The notes under the pieces were generated by a model. That model did not search any database, was not told where the DNA came from, and saw nothing but the letters and a program-made list of their open reading frames with translations. A stretch of 64,000 nucleotides of DNA from Devosia sp. (GTDB lineage: Bacteria; Pseudomonadota; Alphaproteobacteria; Rhizobiales; Devosiaceae): NCBI GenBank assembly GCA_017794705.1, contig CP051235.1, positions 1,241,010 through 1,305,009 on the forward strand, in the 5' to 3' direction. This document shows, piece after piece, positions 47,139-56,000 of this stretch; the first letter of the stretch is position 1, and each line of letters begins with the position of its first letter. Position numbers and translations under genes: made by a program.

Positions 47139-47936
47139 ATGAGAATATGGATTGTCTTGCCTTTGCTTGTCCTGGTCCTGGTGTGCGGCGCCAGTCTTGC
47201 GACGATGGCCGGATACAAGTTGTTTCCGGAACCGGATCTTCAGGCGCAACTGGAATTTCAGAACTTCAGACTGCCCAGCGGATTTGATCTCGATCCGGAA
47301 GAGATTTCAGGAGAGCTTTCGGCCGAGTTATCGGCCCGCGCGCAACAGGACTTTGCTATTCGCACACTGTTGGGAACGGACGGGCAATCGAAGGTGGCCG
47401 ATCTGGTCGTTCCAAGATTGCTCAACACCAGCGTGATCCGGCGCCTGATCGCGGATGTGGATTCTTTGGGCACAGTCCTCTCGGTCGCCGAATACAAAGG
47501 GCTGGTGATCGGGCAGGTCCGCAACAGCGGTGACTCCCCAATGGAAGATGTTGCGCTGATCCTGCCGGGGGCCGTTCTTGCGGAAAGTGTCGAGGGTCAG
47601 GGCTTGGCTGTTTCCGCACCCGAGCCGGAATTGCAGTCCATTGAATTTGGTACTCTTGCAGCGGGTGAGACGGTCAACTTCAATGTCTGGTTCAATGTCG
47701 TGCCTGATCCTTCATCACCGGAGTTCGCCAACAGTGTCAGGTTGGGCGCCGCCAGAGGCATTGACGGAAATGTCGCCATATTCGGCCATCACGACTGGTT
47801 CGGGAGGTCGCTGGAAGTAGTTTCGTGGGCCCGCTGGACAACTGCCGCCATTCTCGGATTGGCCCTCATCGGGGCATTCACCGCCCTTAGCTATCAGTTG
47901 ATTGGTGTTTACCGGCCAGCCCGCCGCCAGGGCTAG
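47139..47936 (+). CDS. Membrane-anchored hypothetical protein
   Basis: A 265-residue protein I do not recognise. It has an N-terminal hydrophobic helix (LPLLVLVLVCGASLATMAGY), a ~200-residue presumably periplasmic body with a beta-rich stretch (LVIGQVRNSGDSPMEDVALI, ETVNFNVWFNV), and a C-terminal helix (TTAAILGLALIGAFTALSY). No enzyme motif is visible. It is convergent with the Ped/Lut-type permease gene, ten bases apart. Confidence 0.7.
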   Translation: MRIWIVLPLLVLVLVCGASLATMAGYKLFPEPDLQAQLEFQNFRLPSGFDLDPEEISGELSAELSARAQQDFAIRTLLGTDGQSKVADLVVPRLLNTSVIRRLIADVDSLGTVLSVAEYKGLVIGQVRNSGDSPMEDVALILPGAVLAESVEGQGLAVSAPEPELQSIEFGTLAAGETVNFNVWFNVVPDPSSPEFANSVRLGAARGIDGNVAIFGHHDWFGRSLEVVSWARWTTAAILGLALIGAFTALSYQLIGVYRPARRQG

Positions 47937-47946
47937 GTGCAACCGC

Positions 47947-48774
47947 TCAGTCGCGTTTGATGCGCCCGATCTGACCGCGGTTCGGATCATATCCCCACAG
48001 CGCCAGCAAGAATGCCAAGACCGCCACGCCGACCACCACCAGGCATGACAGGGCATTGAACTGCCCGTAGGCGGCAAACCGGATGAGTTCAACGCCGTGC
48101 GTGAATGGGTTCCAGGAGGAAATCTGAAACACGGCTTCGGCGCCAGCCTCGCGCAACTTCCACAGGGGATAGAGCGAGGAGGAAAAGAAGAACATCGGGA
48201 AGACCACGAAGTTCATCATGCCGGCGAAATTCTCGATCTGCCGGGTATAGACCGAAATCAGCAGCCCCAGCGCCCCGAGCATAAGTCCGGTCGCCATGAT
48301 GGCGGGCAGGATGAAGATGTAGCCGGTGGCGGGAAAGTAAATGTTGAACATCCGCGCGATGAGCAAAAAGGCGTAGGCCTGACCGGCGGCGAGAATTGAC
48401 GCGGCGAATATCTTGGCAAACAGGAGGAAGCTGCGCGGCAACGGGGAAACGAGCATGACGCGCATGACACCCGCCTCCCGGTCGTAGACCATCGACAGCG
48501 CCGACTGCATGCACTGGAACAGAACCACGATGCCGATCATCCCCGGCAGGATATACTCCTGATACGGCGTATAGGTCTGGTAGGGATCGATGATCGAGAC
48601 GCCCAGCAGATTATTCAGGCCCGTGGCGAAGACGAGCAGCCACAGGAGCGGCCGGACCAGTGAGGACAGAAGCCGTTCGGTCTGGCGGGCGAACTTGAAC
48701 AGTTCGCGTTCGACGATGGCATAAAGCCCGATGCCCAGCCCGGCTGCGCTAGTCACAGACGAATTCGCGTTCAT
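47947..48774 (-). CDS. ABC-2 type permease of PQQ/lanthanide-associated system (PedC/LutF-like)
   Basis: A 275-residue inner-membrane permease with six hydrophobic helices. RELFKFARQTERLLSSLVRP, QEYILPGMIGIVVLFQCMQ, and FPMFFFSSSLYPLWKL with ISSWNPFTHGVELIRF are ABC-2 (DrrB/NodJ-type) features that match the TIGR03861 PedC-like permease. In Pseudomonas putida the PedA1A2BC transporter is needed for lanthanide-dependent growth; Methylorubrum lut genes are homologous. The start overlaps the binding-protein gene by 26 bases. Its ATPase partner is not next to it but at 53.9 kb in the divergent operon. Confidence 0.82.
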   Translation of the reverse strand: MNANSSVTSAAGLGIGLYAIVERELFKFARQTERLLSSLVRPLLWLLVFATGLNNLLGVSIIDPYQTYTPYQEYILPGMIGIVVLFQCMQSALSMVYDREAGVMRVMLVSPLPRSFLLFAKIFAASILAAGQAYAFLLIARMFNIYFPATGYIFILPAIMATGLMLGALGLLISVYTRQIENFAGMMNFVVFPMFFFSSSLYPLWKLREAGAEAVFQISSWNPFTHGVELIRFAAYGQFNALSCLVVVGVAVLAFLLALWGYDPNRGQIGRIKRD

Positions 48775-49921
48775 CACTCCCGAGCGTGTCCAGCGTGTTG
48801 GTCTCGTGCAGGAAACCTTCGAACGGCGCTACGCCGATGATGGCATTGTCCGTAGTCAGAAGGATGGGCTGGCGCATTTGATGATCCCACGGCCTGAAGC
48901 TTTGGGTCTGCCCCTTGGAGCCGTCCAGTCGCAGTCGATCGGAAGTCAGGTAGGCCAATACGTCGGCATACTCGGTACTGCCGGACTTGGCGTAGGCGGT
49001 GATGACCGCCCGGGTCGCGGTCCAGGCTGACCAATCCTGCCAACCCATGCGGCGGCCCCCGTCGGAGGCCGATTCAAACCGCGAATTGACCTGGGGCGCG
49101 CCATAGCGTTCGAGGGACCAATGCCATTCCAGCGGTGTCAGGCCGGCGTTGCCGATCACCGGCCGCGGCAGACTGGTCTGATATTCGACGTAGCGCCCGA
49201 ACTCACCGACTGCATCAGCGATGAAGACCACGTCATACTCGCTGGTGCCCGCGGTCAGTAGCTGGATATTGTTCTGATCGCGCAGTTCGGGGTTGGTGGA
49301 CAGGTCGAACTCGCGTTCGGCCACAATGGTCAGCCGCAAACGTTCGGCCGATTCCCTGAAGGCCGCTGCGAAGATCGGGTCACGTTCATCCTTGCCGGTC
49401 AGCATCAGGATACGGGTCCAGTTGCGCAGCCGGAGATATTGGGTGAGAGCATCGGCCAGCATGCGATCGCTGGCTGCAACGTGCAGCATGTTCTCTGCAC
49501 ACATGCCGCGCAGCGCATTGTCCTGCGCCGTCGCATTCATCAGGGTCACCGGCTGTCCGGTGAGGCTTTCGGACAGGGCTGCCAGTTCCGCGGCGGGCAG
49601 GTCAGCAACGATGAAGTTGGTACCCGCGGCTACCATCTCCTGCGCGGCTGCGGCCAGGCCATCAGAATCCGGGGCGCGGACAATGCTGAGTTGCGGCGTC
49701 AGGCCGACGGCGTCGGTGACGATCTTCATGTCCGCAAGCGCCATTGCGGCCCCTTCGGCCGCATCGCCTGTCGGCCGTAATTGAATGCGGGCATAGGCCA
49801 TGTCCGCGTCGTAGCGAGGATCGTCCTCAAGCGCCAGGAAGCCGATGGGCAGATCGGTGGCGGCGGCAGCTGTCACGCTGCCGCCGAACACCAGGATGAT
49901 AACGAACAACAGGGCCCGCAT
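48749..49921 (-). CDS. PQQ-system ABC transporter substrate-binding protein (TIGR03863 type)
   Basis: A 390-residue exported protein (signal MRALLFVIILVFGGSVTAA) resembling branched-chain amino acid-type binding proteins. LPIGFLALEDDPRYDADMAYAR, GTNFIVADLPAAELAAL and RILMLTGKDERDPIFAAAF fit TIGR03863, the binding protein of the PQQ alcohol dehydrogenase-associated ABC set (PedA/LutA-like). The ATG at 49921 is five bases after the propeller gene stop. Its ligand may be a metal-chelator complex; that is inference from the system. Confidence 0.82.
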   Translation of the reverse strand: MRALLFVIILVFGGSVTAAAATDLPIGFLALEDDPRYDADMAYARIQLRPTGDAAEGAAMALADMKIVTDAVGLTPQLSIVRAPDSDGLAAAAQEMVAAGTNFIVADLPAAELAALSESLTGQPVTLMNATAQDNALRGMCAENMLHVAASDRMLADALTQYLRLRNWTRILMLTGKDERDPIFAAAFRESAERLRLTIVAEREFDLSTNPELRDQNNIQLLTAGTSEYDVVFIADAVGEFGRYVEYQTSLPRPVIGNAGLTPLEWHWSLERYGAPQVNSRFESASDGGRRMGWQDWSAWTATRAVITAYAKSGSTEYADVLAYLTSDRLRLDGSKGQTQSFRPWDHQMRQPILLTTDNAIIGVAPFEGFLHETNTLDTLGSDEREFVCD

Positions 49922-49926
49922 GATGA

Positions 49927-50907
49927 TCAATCGTCAATCAGCACGGTATGCGGTACCCGCCCGACCGGGATCGACTCGACGGGTCGCATGCTTTCCATGT
50001 CGACGACGGTGATGTCGTCGGAAAGCCCGTTGGCAACGATCGCGATGGTTTCGTCGCGATTGAGCGCGACGGACCAGGCCCGGCTGCCCACGAGCACGTA
50101 GGAAAGGGTTTCCCGCGACACGCGGTCGACCACGGCGATGTGGTTGGCGCGTCCCAGACTGATCAGCACCTTCGAGCCGTCGGCGGTAATCGCCATACCG
50201 ACCGGCGTCACGTCCTCGGGACGGAACCCGGGAGGCAGGAACTCAAGCACATCGGAGACCTCGTTGGTCTCCATGTCGATCACGTAGATCTCGCTCGACA
50301 GTTCGGCGGAGACCCAGATCTCACTTTCGTCCGGGGCCATGATGAACCGGCGCGGCCGGGTGCCGACCAGAATGTTCTTGGTCACCACGTTGGCCGATGT
50401 ATCCACGACATGGATCATGTCGGCGACCTCACTGGTCACATAGGCAACCGACCCATCAGGCGTCAGGATGACACCTTCAGGTTCAGCACCCGTCGGAATA
50501 TCTGCGACAGTGATGCCGGTTTCGCGCTCGAGCACTTCGAGGGTCGAATTCTCCTCGTTGGACACGTAGATCAGGGACTCGTCCGGCGAGAAGGCGAACA
50601 CTTCGGGGCTTGGACCCGTCGGAATGGAATCCACAACCTCCAGGGTTGCCATGTCGATGACATCGATCACGTCATCGTCGCCGCACGCAACGAACAGCAG
50701 CGTTCTGTCCGCATTGAAGTGCATGTCGCGTGGGCGTTGCGAAGTTTCAATCCGCTTGATGATCTCGTGCTCGGGCGACAAGACCACGATTTCGTGGCTC
50801 TTTTCGTTGGAAACAAAGATCATGCCGGTGCCTTGCGCAAATGCGGGCAGAGCCAGCACGACAAGCGCAAGGACCGAGGTTACGGCAAGTTTCAGCAAAC
50901 GGGTCAT
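49927..50907 (-). CDS. PQQ-associated YVTN beta-propeller protein (TIGR03866 type)
   Basis: A 326-residue periplasmic protein with signal MTRLLKLAVTSVLALVVLAL. Seven-bladed propeller repeats are clear, for example GMIFVSNEKSHEIVVL, LIYVSNEENSTLEVLER, VAYVTSEVADMIHVVD and IWVSAELSSEIYVID, each followed by an IPTG-like turn. The TIGR03866 family co-occurs with the PQQ ABC system and includes LutB-like proteins. Start and stop overlap neighbours by four bases on the upstream side (ATGA). Confidence 0.87.
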   Translation of the reverse strand: MTRLLKLAVTSVLALVVLALPAFAQGTGMIFVSNEKSHEIVVLSPEHEIIKRIETSQRPRDMHFNADRTLLFVACGDDDVIDVIDMATLEVVDSIPTGPSPEVFAFSPDESLIYVSNEENSTLEVLERETGITVADIPTGAEPEGVILTPDGSVAYVTSEVADMIHVVDTSANVVTKNILVGTRPRRFIMAPDESEIWVSAELSSEIYVIDMETNEVSDVLEFLPPGFRPEDVTPVGMAITADGSKVLISLGRANHIAVVDRVSRETLSYVLVGSRAWSVALNRDETIAIVANGLSDDITVVDMESMRPVESIPVGRVPHTVLIDD

Positions 50908-51341
50908 TTGACAGTGAATGTCCCCAGCATGCCGCGTGTTTCGTAGCCTTCGACCCAGAAGTCGTAGCTGCCGGGACGGATGGGCACGAACCAGATGTCG
51001 ATAATGCCCTCATCATCGAACTCCACCGCGTAGAGGCCGTAGGGCGCCACTTCGAGATCATTGATGATGACCTGGTTGATCCAGGAATTGCGGAACAGGT
51101 CAGGTGCAACGATCGAGAATTCTTCACCGCCGTCATGCACGATCCGCCAGCGATAATATTTGCCGGTTTCCAGTTCAAACTGGTTTGGCGTCATGGTCAA
51201 TTCGGCGCTGTTCAGTTCCATGTCCGGCAGGCGTTCCGGCGAGGCCGCCAGATTGCCTTCGGCATGGGCTGCCGAAATGCCAAACGCGAGAACAACTAAT
51301 GCGCAAAGGGCGCGAAAAAGTGCTGATGGGGTCAGACGCAT
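50904..51341 (-). CDS. Exported cupredoxin-like protein without copper ligands
   Basis: A 145-residue protein with signal peptide MRLTPSALFRALCALVVLAF, then GISAAHA. The body (FELETGKYYRWRIVHDGGEE, SWINQVIINDLEVAPYG, IDIWFVPIRPGSYDFWVEGY) is a cupredoxin-like beta sandwich, but there is no cysteine in the mature chain and the usual His-Cys-His-Met set is absent. It is acidic. It starts the operon with the propeller, binding protein and permease. A role as metal or cofactor carrier is possible but not shown. Confidence 0.65.
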   Translation of the reverse strand: MRLTPSALFRALCALVVLAFGISAAHAEGNLAASPERLPDMELNSAELTMTPNQFELETGKYYRWRIVHDGGEEFSIVAPDLFRNSWINQVIINDLEVAPYGLYAVEFDDEGIIDIWFVPIRPGSYDFWVEGYETRGMLGTFTVK

Positions 51342-51475
51342 GAAACTCCTCCATTATCTCTATGCGGAACCGACCATGCCCGAAGGACGCCAAAAGATTA
51401 ATCAATAGGTTACATTGTGTTTCCCGATTGCCGCAGTGCTAGCTTTTCAGAAAGCAAGTTGGAGGGAACTGCGAA

Positions 51476-52477
51476 ATGAAACATGTTTTGAAACCTTTGG
51501 CGCAGATCGTGCTGCTCGGCGGAGCAGTCCACGCGCTCATGGCTTTTAATCCGCCAAGGGGGGAACTGATCGATGTTACCGTCGGGGTGTTGTCCTACGG
51601 AACCGCCCAATGGGAAATGAAGGTCATCAAGGACAACAAGCTTGATGAAGAAAACGGCATCAACCTGATTATCCAGGATCTCGGCAGCGAACAGGCTGGC
51701 GATGTCGGGCTGCAGGCCGGTGATCTTGATGTGATCCTGACCGACTATGTCTGGGTTTCCATCCAGCGCAACCAGGGCAACATGATTACCGCCGTGCCGC
51801 ACTCCCTGGCGGTTGGCGGTGTGATCACAGGCTCGGACAGCGGTATTGAAAGCCTAGAGGACCTTGCAGGCAAAACGATCGGCGTTGCCGGCGGCCCCGT
51901 CGACAAGAGCTGGATCATTCTGCAAGCCTATTACACGCAACAAACGGGTGAATCGCTTGTCGACAGCGTGGAGGCACGTTTTGCCGCTCCGCCTCTGACC
52001 AACGAACTGCTGGGCACCGGCGAACTCGATGCAGCGCTGAACTTCTGGCACTGGAACGCCCGCGCCAAGGCGGCCGGAATGGACGAACTGATCTCGGTTG
52101 CCGACATGCTGGAAGGACTTGGCATTTCCGATCAGGCCCCGTTGCTGACCTGGGCCTTCACGGATGAAACCGCTGCCGAAAAAGAGGATGGTATGATCGG
52201 CTTCCTCAATGCGTCTTTCGACGCCAAGGATCTGCTTCTCGAGGATGACGAGGTCTGGGAAAGCCTGCGCGAGTTGATGGGCGCAACGGATGATGACGCC
52301 CGTTTCGAGCAGCTCAAGGCTGACTATCGGGCCGGCATTGTGACCAGCTATGACCCGGCGGACACCGCCGCGGCGGAAGCGACGTTTGCGCTTCTGTCCG
52401 AGTATGGCGGTGCGGAAGCGGTCGGCGATGTCCCCGAACTTGCAGATGGAACCTTCTGGGCCCAATATTCGCGATAA
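51476..52477 (+). CDS. NitT/TauT-like ABC substrate-binding protein in the PQQ region
   Basis: A 333-residue protein of the SsuA/THI5-like group. IDVTVGVLSYGTAQWEMKVI, DVGLQAGDLDVILTDYVWVS and LAGKTIGVAGGPVDKSWII are typical. The N-terminus (MKHVLKPLAQIVLLGGAVHA) is a weak signal peptide. GGAGGG lies upstream of the ATG. It begins an operon with permease, ATPase and the Ped/Lut-type ATPase and is divergent from the cupredoxin operon across 134 bases. Substrate unknown; association with a PQQ dehydrogenase region suggests a cofactor, metal-complex or alcohol-related ligand. Confidence 0.82.
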   Translation: MKHVLKPLAQIVLLGGAVHALMAFNPPRGELIDVTVGVLSYGTAQWEMKVIKDNKLDEENGINLIIQDLGSEQAGDVGLQAGDLDVILTDYVWVSIQRNQGNMITAVPHSLAVGGVITGSDSGIESLEDLAGKTIGVAGGPVDKSWIILQAYYTQQTGESLVDSVEARFAAPPLTNELLGTGELDAALNFWHWNARAKAAGMDELISVADMLEGLGISDQAPLLTWAFTDETAAEKEDGMIGFLNASFDAKDLLLEDDEVWESLRELMGATDDDARFEQLKADYRAGIVTSYDPADTAAAEATFALLSEYGGAEAVGDVPELADGTFWAQYSR

Positions 52478-52498
52478 ATCATCCCGAAAGGCCCGTCC

Positions 52499-53269
52499 TT
52501 GACCGCAAGGCCCCCATCGGCACAACGCGCATGGGTAGAGGCACTGTCTCTACCCTTGCTTTTTGTTATCTGGCAGATTCTGTCCATGGTGCTTCAGGCG
52601 CGGCTGTTTCCGACGCCTGTGACCGTGATTCAGGAACTCTGGGACCTGGCGGTCAATGGCCGCTTGATTGCAGACATTCAAAAGACCCTGACGCGCGCCA
52701 TCATCGCATTTTTCGTGGCGATGAGTGCCGGCATCGTGATCGGCATCCTGTTGGGCCGGTTCCGTGTGGCCGACAGGTTGTTCGGCACATGGGTCGTGGT
52801 CGGGCTGAATATCCCGGCAATCGTGGTGGCCATCGCCTGTTACATCTGGCTTGGCCTGACCGAGTTTGCCCTGATCCTTGCCGTGGTCATCAACAAGACA
52901 CCGCTGGTGATCACCACCATCCGCGAAGGCATTCGCAACCTGTCCTTTGACTTCGACGAACTTGGCGCCGTCTATCGCATGCCCTACCTGCGCCGCTTGC
53001 GGCTTATCCTTGTGCCGCAGATGATGCCCTACGTTTTGACGGCAGCGCGCACCGGACTGTCCCTGATCTGGAAGATCGTGCTGGTCTTCGAACTTCTGGG
53101 CAGCGACGGCGGCGTTGGTTTCCGCATCAGCATGCTGTTCAACTTTTTCGACATGGCCGGGATTCTGGCTTACACGCTGGCCTTCATCTGCGTGGTTCTG
53201 GTGATCGAATACGGGATCATGCGCCCGCTTGAGAGAAAGATTCTGGGATGGCGTCCGGCGCACGCGTAG
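52499..53269 (+). CDS. NitT/TauT-like ABC permease
   Basis: A 256-residue permease of the SsuC/TauC type with six helices (ALSLPLLFVIWQILSMVLQA, AIIAFFVAMSAGIVIGILLG) and the coupling motif DELGAVYRMPYLRRLRLILV. TTG start at 52499; no ATG fits before the first helix. Overlaps the ATPase gene by 22 bases. Confidence 0.85.
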   Translation: MTARPPSAQRAWVEALSLPLLFVIWQILSMVLQARLFPTPVTVIQELWDLAVNGRLIADIQKTLTRAIIAFFVAMSAGIVIGILLGRFRVADRLFGTWVVVGLNIPAIVVAIACYIWLGLTEFALILAVVINKTPLVITTIREGIRNLSFDFDELGAVYRMPYLRRLRLILVPQMMPYVLTAARTGLSLIWKIVLVFELLGSDGGVGFRISMLFNFFDMAGILAYTLAFICVVLVIEYGIMRPLERKILGWRPAHA

Positions 53270-53976
53270 AGATCGATATTGCTTCAAAGCGATTCAGCAA
53301 CATGGCGGAGCCTGTGCTTGAAGGGCTCAAGCTGACGGTGGAACCGTCGACGACGTTGGCGCTCATCGGTCCTTCGGGCGCTGGAAAATCGACACTTCTG
53401 CGCCTGATTGCCGGAATCGACCGGGATTTTGATGGTCAGGTCATGGTGAATGGCAAGGCCGCCCACGTGGCTGAAACCCCCGGTTTCGTGTTTCAGGATC
53501 CACGCCTTTTGCCGTGGCTTACGGCCGAAGACAATATCCGGGCGGTCCGCGCGGATATCACCCGGGATGCAGCCGTCGAACTGCTGCACGAAGTAGGCCT
53601 CAAAGGGTTTGAAAGTGCCCTTCCCCATCAACTGTCGGGCGGCATGCAGCGCCGGGTGGCGCTTGCCCGGGCACTGGCCCTGTCACCTCGGGTGCTGCTG
53701 CTCGATGAGCCTTTCGTGTCGCTTGACCGCAAGCTGGCGCGCGAATTGCACAAAGTTTTTCTCAAGGTCATCAAATCGTACAGGCCCACGGTCATTCTCG
53801 TCTCGCACGACATTGAAGATGTGGCCCAGCTGGCCGACCGGATTGTGCTGCTTTCGGGTCAGCCGGCCCAGGTGAAGTCCGAGCTTGTTGTGCCTGGCAA
53901 GGCCGGCGATCGGGACGTGGCAGCCATTGCGGGCATAAGTGATGCCCTCTCGGACGCGGAGGAGACTGTTGACTAG
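53248..53976 (+). CDS. NitT/TauT-like ABC ATP-binding protein
   Basis: A 242-residue ATPase. Walker [14 protein letters not shown] near residue 41, signature LSGGMQRRVALARALAL, Walker B VLLLDEPFVSLD, and the switch His in ILVSHDIEDV. The nucleotide domain is full but lacks the longer C-terminal part of CUT1 ATPases, as normal for the SsuB/TauB group. Overlaps neighbours on both sides. Confidence 0.87.
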   Translation: MASGARVEIDIASKRFSNMAEPVLEGLKLTVEPSTTLALIGPSGAGKSTLLRLIAGIDRDFDGQVMVNGKAAHVAETPGFVFQDPRLLPWLTAEDNIRAVRADITRDAAVELLHEVGLKGFESALPHQLSGGMQRRVALARALALSPRVLLLDEPFVSLDRKLARELHKVFLKVIKSYRPTVILVSHDIEDVAQLADRIVLLSGQPAQVKSELVVPGKAGDRDVAAIAGISDALSDAEETVD

Positions 53977-54715
53977 TCCGAATGAGGAGAAGGCACTGAG
54001 ATTTGACTCCGTGTCCAAGAACTATGGTTCCAACGTGGCGCTCACCAACGTCAGTTTCGAATTGGGCGCACAGGGCTTTTTCGGACTGCTCGGGCCAAAT
54101 GGCGCCGGGAAATCCACACTGTTCCAGATCGCCGCCGGACTTTTCGCGCCGGATGCGGGCAACGTCGAACTGTTCGGCTGCAGCTACCGGAATGAGCGTG
54201 CGAGAATTCTCCGCCAATTGGGAGTCGTCTTTCAGACCCGGTCGATAGACCTCGACATGAGTGTTGAGGCCAATCTCAAGTTTCACGGACGCCTGTTCGG
54301 ATTGAGAGGCGGGCAACTGGCACAGGCGATTGATCGCGTTTTGATGCTGCTTGAGATCGCCGACAAGCGCAAACGGCTGGTCCGGGCCATGTCCGGCGGC
54401 GAACAGCGCCGGGTGGAGGTGGCCAGAGCCCTGCTGAATGAGCCAAAACTGGTTTTGATGGATGAGGCCTCGGCCGGGCTCGACACGCAGGCGCGCCGGA
54501 CCCTCGTTGCGCACATGAAGTCTATTTCGGACCAGACGGGCACGACTGTATTGTGGGCCACCCATCTGGTTGACGAACTGGACGAGGCCGATCGGGTGAT
54601 CGTTCTCATTTCAGGCAGCGTCCGGGCAATCGCTTCGCCCGCAGAGCTGATGTCGCAAACCGGATGCGAAACGCTCACAGACGCCTATGTGACCCTCACA
54701 GACGCAGCGAAGTGA
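53969..54715 (+). CDS. ABC ATPase of the PQQ/lanthanide-associated system (TIGR03864 type)
   Basis: A 248-residue ATPase of the ABC-2 exporter/importer group. Walker A LLGPNGAGKSTLF, signature MSGGEQRRVEVARALL, Walker B LVLMDEASAGLD, ATHLVDELDEADRV. It matches the PQQ_ABC_ATP (TIGR03864) type and should pair with the ABC-2 permease encoded at 48 kb. TTG start at 53969 with GGAGGAG upstream; it overlaps the previous ATPase gene by eight bases. Thus the Ped/Lut-like ATPase is expressed with the NitT-like transporter and not with its own permease. Confidence 0.82.
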   Translation: MTSPNEEKALRFDSVSKNYGSNVALTNVSFELGAQGFFGLLGPNGAGKSTLFQIAAGLFAPDAGNVELFGCSYRNERARILRQLGVVFQTRSIDLDMSVEANLKFHGRLFGLRGGQLAQAIDRVLMLLEIADKRKRLVRAMSGGEQRRVEVARALLNEPKLVLMDEASAGLDTQARRTLVAHMKSISDQTGTTVLWATHLVDELDEADRVIVLISGSVRAIASPAELMSQTGCETLTDAYVTLTDAAK

Positions 54716-54764
54716 TCGCGGAACGCCTGAACTCGTCGCCCTCTCAAGACAGCATTCCGGGCTG

Positions 54765-55343
54765 CTAGTTGGACTTTTCCGGTGTTTCAGGCGCTGGCAG
54801 GGGACTGAAGGAAATGTCTCCGAAATCAACCGCCACGACACGTTCGCCGATTGGTGAACCGGTATTGCCCTGATCGTCCGAAGTGATCTCCAGCGCCAGC
54901 CTGTCGCTTGTGTCGAGTTCGGCTGCGTCTTCCTCAATCTCGCCCGCGACCTCCTCGCCCTCTGCGATGGCGGCCAAAGCGGCTTCGACGGCTTCGGCCA
55001 ATTCAGGGGTAAAGGGCAATCGATAGGCACGGGGCAGCCCCGAAGGGTAATTGTCTTCGTCCAATTCTTCGATCCACAAGAAGATCGAACCGGGTTCATC
55101 GGTCATCTTGTTGGGCTCGACGATACGGGCCCAGTGAAAGCGGAATAGATTTGGTGGATAGGTGTCGCTCGGCAATCCCCGAATCTCGGAGATGCCCCAA
55201 TAGCTGAAAAAGGCAAGCCCGATGACGCTTAGTGTCGAAACGACACGGACCAGAACCGGAATACGGGTCGACAGCACCACAAGGCCAAGAAGCAGTGCCA
55301 CCGCTGCATATGCGACGCAAAGGCCGAGCACCACCAGCGTCAT
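54765..55343 (-). CDS. Membrane-anchored acidic hypothetical protein
   Basis: A 192-residue protein with two N-terminal helices (VVLGLCVAYAAVALLLGLVV and VLVRVVSTLSVIGLAFFSYW), a middle part (FHWARIVEPNKMTDEPGSIF) and an acidic stretch (AEGEEVAGEIEEDAAELD). No family is recognised. The ATG at 55343 overlaps the stop of the ExbD-like gene (ATGA), so it is the fourth member of the coupled module. Function unknown. Confidence 0.7.
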   Translation of the reverse strand: MTLVVLGLCVAYAAVALLLGLVVLSTRIPVLVRVVSTLSVIGLAFFSYWGISEIRGLPSDTYPPNLFRFHWARIVEPNKMTDEPGSIFLWIEELDEDNYPSGLPRAYRLPFTPELAEAVEAALAAIAEGEEVAGEIEEDAAELDTSDRLALEITSDDQGNTGSPIGERVVAVDFGDISFSPLPAPETPEKSN

Positions 55344-55999
55344 TTGCCGAGGTCCTCGCCGGTGTCGGCCGCCAAATTGCCGGGGGTCTCATTTGACTGG
55401 TTCGAGCGGGTCAGCGCCACCAGGCTCTTTTCGCGGTCGTTGATGTCGACCACTTCGTCTTCTCTAAGGGTGAAGCGAACAGCGGTGCGCTCGTCTCCCG
55501 TACCGGTCAGGGTCACGTCGCCGTAATATACGACCCGCACCGACGGGTTCATCTTCTCGACGCTCACGGTGACGTTCAGGGGTTCGATGGTGGTGGCGAT
55601 AAAGTGAACCACGTTGACCACATATTCGCCGTCCATCAGGCCCCGGACAGAAACGATCTCCTGGTTGAGCGGGTTGATCACTTCCTCGCCGTTGACCAGG
55701 ATGACGTCCTTGAACAACCCGCGATCATCGCGGTCCAGATTCATCAGACCGCCTTCAGGCTGGTTGTACCAGACGATGTTGCCGGCCGGATCCTCGACGT
55801 ACATGTCGACGTCATCGGGATGCTCATCTGGCCATCCAATGGTGATCAGAAGCTCGACTTCGGTGTCGATCTCGCCGGTCTCGGCGACGGGATTGATCAT
55901 TGAAAAGGCGATGAAGAACATGAACGCGAAGGCGACCAGCGAATTGAACAGCAGGTCGGTGAAGACGTCGAATTCAGGGCCGTCGCTTTCCTCGAACAT
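55340..55999 (-). CDS. ExbD/MotB-like single-pass protein with large periplasmic domain
   Basis: A 219-residue protein. DVFTDLLFNSLVAFAFMFFI has the transmembrane helix with the buried Asp (D15) of ExbD/TolR/MotB proton-driven units. The periplasmic part contains IGWPDEHPDDVDMYVEDP and beta-rich stretches, but no OmpA-type peptidoglycan domain and no TolR-like domain I recognise. It begins one base after the ExbB-like stop. Together they should form an ion-powered stator. Its 4-base overlap with the next gene shows tight coupling. Confidence 0.72.
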   Translation of the reverse strand: MFEESDGPEFDVFTDLLFNSLVAFAFMFFIAFSMINPVAETGEIDTEVELLITIGWPDEHPDDVDMYVEDPAGNIVWYNQPEGGLMNLDRDDRGLFKDVILVNGEEVINPLNQEIVSVRGLMDGEYVVNVVHFIATTIEPLNVTVSVEKMNPSVRVVYYGDVTLTGTGDERTAVRFTLREDEVVDINDREKSLVALTRSNQSNETPGNLAADTGEDLGK

Positions 56000-56000
56000 G

